From Cupriavidus malaysiensis (GTDB lineage Bacteria > Pseudomonadota > Gammaproteobacteria > Burkholderiales > Burkholderiaceae): a stretch of 64,000 nt of DNA. Within the stretch, counting starts at the first letter, position 1, and every line of letters begins with the position of its first letter. The notes beneath the pieces were generated by a model. It saw only the letters and a list, made by a program, of their open reading frames with translations. It made no database searches and was not told the origin of the DNA. Shown in pieces: positions 60,945-64,000 of this stretch. The stretch covers positions 62,001 to 126,000 of the forward strand of contig NZ_CP017756.1 in assembly GCF_001854325.1 (NCBI RefSeq). Reading direction: 5' to 3'. Made by a program: the position numbers and the translations under genes.

Positions 60945-61140
60945 TCTGTTCCTCCCCCGAAAATCGTTTGAGCTAACGCCGCGCTTGGCCAACCCATAAA
61001 GCTTAGGGGACGGAGTTACGGAAGCCCACCATCCACTAGAGGGATAGGCCGCCAGACCTCCTAAACTCCACACCGAAGGCACGCGGACAGGCTGGCTTGG
61101 CCGGTGGCGACCGAGCCGCCCCACCGTGCGCGGGACTCGG

Positions 61141-61400
61141 CCGTCTCCGGCCAGCCCCACCGCCCCACCAAAGCCCCGCCAAAGCCTCCCACCCCGTACA
61201 AGTCAAACGCCCGTGCCGACGACTGAATGTGACTGGTGCCCCGACGCTTCAAAACCGCCTGGACATTCAGTCTAGGAGCAACGCCGTAATGTCCGGTTCC
61301 AGCAAAGCTGAAATGTCCGCTTGAACGTCGAATCATGCTTTCCAGCGCGCCACGTCAGATGCTATGGAGAAGCCGCGCTTTGGAGGCGCGGGGAAGGTTG
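61141..61400. repeat. 140-bp module, copy 3, with IS left-end remnant
   Basis: Contains the module with more changes (GACGACTGAATGTG instead of GACATTTGAATGTAG) followed by the two AATGTCCG motifs (about 61287 and 61308) and a short tail ATGGAGAAGCCGCGC. The transposase gene itself is gone. Confidence 0.65.
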
Positions 61401-61461
61401 ACACAGTGCCGGTGCGTGCGCTTTGGCATCTGATAATTGCGGCCGGATTGTGCCCGCTATC

Positions 61462-62268
61462 TCAATTGTCCTCGCTGCAGTCGGCCACCCAGTCCATATT
61501 TTCTCCCACTCCTGGGCGGCACGTGATCTGTTCACATTCTTGCTGAGATCTTCCGTATTGATCTGTGCACGCAGTCACGCACTTTTCAATTCTCTTTTCT
61601 AGGCAGGTGTTTCGTGTGCTAACGTGGTTGCCACCCGCATTTCTATGACCGAATGTGAAATTGACTATGGCCGCATACGTACCGATCATCTCATTGGGAG
61701 ACAAATCACGCACGCTGCCTATTGCCGGGTCAATAGCTCGCATACGTATCACCTGCAGACCGAAAGGTGTTGGGCGCGACCACACGTCGGTAACGACCAT
61801 TGCGTGATTGAGGTCGCCGTAATAGACGGGCCGATTTTCTTTTAGCGCATTGTGAATGCCAAGATTATCAAGGCTGTGGCTGGTGGAAGTGTAGTTGTCG
61901 GTAGACCGCTCCACAGACAAACTAACAGTTCGTCCTGACCCATAGATGTAGGTCTGATTTAGCGCTTGACTCACTTCGCTGGCGCTCCCTAATTTTGGTA
62001 CGCCTGTTGTCTCTTGGATGACTTGGTCTTCGTCATTGAATGGAACGCCAACGTATCGCAAGAGGTTCACCACACTTGCAGCCCAGCAAGTTTCGAAGGT
62101 TTTCTGTCTAACGAATGGCAGATTTGCGTTAGTCGCTTCCGCCCATGCGTGGCAGATCTGGCCGGCAGAATCGAAGCCGCATTCTTCAGCCGCAGTGACT
62201 GGGTTGATGACTATAAGAAATGTATATAGAAATCTTATAATGAAACTCCGTCGGATATCATCTATCAT
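61462..62268 (-). CDS. Secreted papain-like cysteine protease family protein
   Basis: A 268-residue protein with GGAGTTGCG before its ATG and a signal peptide ending PVTAA. The catalytic pattern is visible: VRQKTFETCWAASVVNLL (Gln55, Cys61), LNHAMVVTDV (His155) and AIDP (Asp180). This resembles papain-like peptidases of the AvrRpt2/C70 or C39-like type. A Cys-rich tail (five Cys in the last 45 residues) is unusual. It lies between two other exported Cys-rich proteins. Confidence 0.7.
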   Translation of the reverse strand: MIDDIRRSFIIRFLYTFLIVINPVTAAEECGFDSAGQICHAWAEATNANLPFVRQKTFETCWAASVVNLLRYVGVPFNDEDQVIQETTGVPKLGSASEVSQALNQTYIYGSGRTVSLSVERSTDNYTSTSHSLDNLGIHNALKENRPVYYGDLNHAMVVTDVWSRPTPFGLQVIRMRAIDPAIGSVRDLSPNEMIGTYAAIVNFTFGHRNAGGNHVSTRNTCLEKRIEKCVTACTDQYGRSQQECEQITCRPGVGENMDWVADCSEDN

Positions 62269-62309
62269 CGCAACTCCATTTTATAAATTTTAATATTGAA
62301 GGTGCGGCG

Positions 62310-62648
62310 CTACTGAGCAACAGCTATTCCCGGGCGAATACCGATCACGCATTGTTCGCCGATTCGAACTGGCTTTACGTCTTCACGGCCGCATAAGTTG
62401 TAGATCTTCCCATTGGCGATGCCTTGGCACATGAGTGTATATCCAGATGGAATTGGGACCCCTGGACATGAATATGCACACGCGTTGTGAACACAATGTT
62501 GTCCCGTCGATCGATCGCAATCGCTATTTGATCGACAACTATCACCCTCCAAGGAGCCCGCACCTGGATTGCTGAGGTCTTGCGCATAAGCGGAAGTCAA
62601 GAAGCCGGCAGCGGATAGTGCAAGGCCAAGTGCGAATTGTTTCAACAT
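62310..62648 (-). CDS. Secreted small Cys-rich protein
   Basis: From the ATG at 62648 (GGAGGG upstream) the 112-residue protein has a signal peptide (1-22, ending AYAQ) and eight Cys in the mature part, beginning DSCRSNSDCDRSTGQHC, a spacing reminiscent of EB/Dickkopf-like disulfide domains of eukaryotes. No enzyme motif. It starts 379 bp upstream of the papain-like gene and 41 bp separate their ends, so co-expression is likely. The 62649-62958 stretch above it holds no gene. Confidence 0.65.
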   Translation of the reverse strand: MLKQFALGLALSAAGFLTSAYAQDLSNPGAGSLEGDSCRSNSDCDRSTGQHCVHNACAYSCPGVPIPSGYTLMCQGIANGKIYNLCGREDVKPVRIGEQCVIGIRPGIAVAQ

Positions 62649-62958
62649 TGGACCCTCCATCGACGGGTTCTGCCTCACGGGAATATTTAAGACTCTTGTC
62701 CGACGGACTTCAAGGTGCATATTCATTTCTGTGCGACGGCAGGACACCTGCTGTTGATCTGGACGCATTGCGTTATTGACGAAGAGCGTGCAGCAGGCAA
62801 AGCGGGCCGAGCTGGCGATGTGTGTGCGGCCAAGTGTCCGAAGGGAAGGCAACTTCGCGACTGCAGTGAGTAATACGTGATACGTAAGGCATTACATTGA
62901 CTACCCGCGAGAGCGGAAGTACCCTCTCGCCATACAGATCTCCGTCGGCGGGGGTGAA

Positions 62959-63306
62959 ATGGCCTGGCATTGCGATCACTGTGGTATGCCCAACAGGGTG
63001 GGAAGAAGGGACTGCTTCAAATGCGGAACCGTGCGCGTCATGCCGCGGAAACTGCATACGATCGGTCAATGGATCAACGACCACCTGGCGTCGCACGGAT
63101 TCCGTGCAGAGGTGACGCGAAACCGTTGTGGCCGCGAGGGCGCGGCGGTGCAGCGGGACGGCAATCGCCTGGTGGTCTATCGGAACAGTGAGTTACTTCT
63201 CGACCACGATGCTGCGGCCACGTATCGGGGCAACGCCGACGTCGAGCAGTGGCTGCAGTCCCAACTCGTCTCGCTGCAGATCCAGCCTCGCCACCTTGCG
63301 GCATAG
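62959..63306 (+). CDS. Zinc-finger (RanBP2-like) small protein
   Basis: A 115-residue protein beginning MAWHCDHCGMPNRVGRRDCF, i.e. W-x-C-x2-C-x9-C-x2-C, the RanBP2-type zinc ribbon plan. The rest is an alpha/beta part (RLVVYRNSELLLDHDAAATY). Function unknown. It precedes the KfrA-like gene by 2 bp and is probably co-transcribed. Confidence 0.7.
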   Translation: MAWHCDHCGMPNRVGRRDCFKCGTVRVMPRKLHTIGQWINDHLASHGFRAEVTRNRCGREGAAVQRDGNRLVVYRNSELLLDHDAAATYRGNADVEQWLQSQLVSLQIQPRHLAA

Positions 63307-63308
63307 GT

Positions 63309-64000
63309 ATGGCGACCAGGACAACGCTCAACGACCAGCAGTCCGCGACCATTCGCAATGCTGTCGAGCGCGCACGGGAGGACGGTGCGACGCGCAAGGA
63401 CCTCAGCCATCTCGTCGCACGCTTGCTTCAGGGGTACAGGGTGTACCCGTCGGTGCAGAAGGTCCTCCATTTCACGCAGCGCGGAAGCCTGGGAGATATC
63501 GGGAAGGATCTGGCCGAGTTCCGCGAGCAATTGGAAGACGCATCCGCGCTTTCCGGCGACCTTTCCGAGGCCTTTCCGCCGGAGCTGACCCGGGTGGTCG
63601 GCCAGTGTTTCAAAAGTATCTTTTCGCACGTCAGCGAGCACGTGGAGGCCTCGATCGCCCAGGAGCGTGCCGATCTCGAGAAGGCGCGGGCCCGGGCTTC
63701 GGAAGACATGTCGCGTGCACGCGCTATTGCCGATGCGGCTGAGAGAACGGTCGAACACGTGGAGGCAGAGATCGGCCGCCTCAGGGCTATGCTTGAGGAT
63801 TCCGCGGCGACAGCTTCAACGCTGTCGAAGACCATCTCCGAGCTGCAGTCCACGCTCGCCTACATGCGTGATGAGTTGACGCGGGCGGAGGCTCGAGCCG
63901 CGGCGCAGCGCCAAGTCTGGGCCGCGACACTGTCCGCGGCCGCGAGCGCGATGCCCACGATCACTCGTGTCAATGCGCTGTACGCCAGCGCGGTGGTGGT
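63309..64000 (+). CDS. Second KfrA-like DNA-binding protein, partial (runs off right edge)
   Basis: An ATG at 63309 opens a frame that stays open for 230 codons to the window edge. Residues about 10-95 (DQQSATIRNAVERAREDGAT, LLQGYRVYPSVQKVLHFTQR) resemble the KfrA/plasmid replication-region DNA-binding domain, and from about 115 it becomes Ala/Glu/Arg-rich coiled coil. It is clearly distinct from the KfrA at 27509. The C-terminus is outside the window. Confidence 0.7.
   Translation, partial: MATRTTLNDQQSATIRNAVERAREDGATRKDLSHLVARLLQGYRVYPSVQKVLHFTQRGSLGDIGKDLAEFREQLEDASALSGDLSEAFPPELTRVVGQCFKSIFSHVSEHVEASIAQERADLEKARARASEDMSRARAIADAAERTVEHVEAEIGRLRAMLEDSAATASTLSKTISELQSTLAYMRDELTRAEARAAAQRQVWAATLSAAASAMPTITRVNALYASAVV

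Overview
The window looks like part of a large plasmid (or plasmid-like secondary replicon) of a Burkholderiales beta-proteobacterium of the Cupriavidus/Ralstonia/Burkholderia type. The reasons are a Rep_3-type initiator with iterons, two different partition systems, KfrA-like proteins, H-NS and HU-type nucleoid proteins, ISNCY-type insertion sequences and an ImuA-ImuB-DnaE2 mutagenesis cassette. All family assignments come from reading motifs by eye; no database search was possible. No rRNA, tRNA or CRISPR array was seen.

Layout. (1) 0-5.3 kb: a ParM/ParR-like actin partition pair followed by an S49 membrane peptidase, small unknown genes and an H-NS-family gene. (2) 5.4-11.2 kb: replication and segregation core. 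This holds a Rep_3 initiator (minus strand), an origin with about 13 TTCACCT-type iterons and DnaA-box-like sites, a ParA ATPase with a small ribbon-helix-helix partner, and a 2-kb array of alternating A (GGATAGCTATCCGATAGCC) and B (GGCTAGCCGATAGATAGCC) boxes. A and B are almost always exactly 71 bp apart, so the array is probably the centromere. Stray copies of the boxes lie at 11.6, 12.6 and 26.0 kb. (3) 11.7-25.6 kb: decayed accessory DNA with a KAP-type P-loop NTPase, a serine protease broken by two frameshifts, a broken HAD hydrolase, a GNAT acetyltransferase, an HU-like protein, a parvulin-like PPIase, a DUF4304 protein, a large lipoprotein and a truncated duplicate of it. (4) 26-33.4 kb: a tyrosine recombinase divergent from kfrA, a PHP-SMC ATPase resembling the Ppl/TrlF defence-type proteins, and an SRAP/HMCES protein. 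(5) 33.4-47.9 kb: an almost uninterrupted minus-strand run of about 27 mostly small genes. It is rich in nucleic-acid enzymes (HhH glycosylase-like, EVE-HNH nuclease-like, UDG-like, PD-(D/E)XK-like, DEDD exonuclease-like) and includes a candidate two-gene ADP-ribosyltransferase + HEPN-CBS system, a second HEPN-like gene and an M50 protease. (6) 48.3-54.4 kb: imuA-imuB-dnaE2 under two LexA boxes shared with a divergent unknown gene. (7) 54.5-64 kb: two ISNCY copies, fossils of relatives, a 140-bp repeated module in three copies, three secreted proteins (one papain-like protease, two Cys-rich) and the start of a second KfrA-like gene.

How the genes may work together: Rep and its iterons replicate the element; ParA/RHH with the A/B array, and separately ParM/ParR, segregate it; KfrA, H-NS and HU organise or silence its DNA; ImuABC gives damage-induced mutagenesis; and the PHP-SMC, KAP, EVE-HNH, HEPN and ART genes look like defence or stress cargo. 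The best candidate for an undescribed system is the ART + HEPN-CBS pair at 42.2-43.6 kb. The most striking non-coding structure is the fixed-spacing A/B array at 9.1-11.2 kb.
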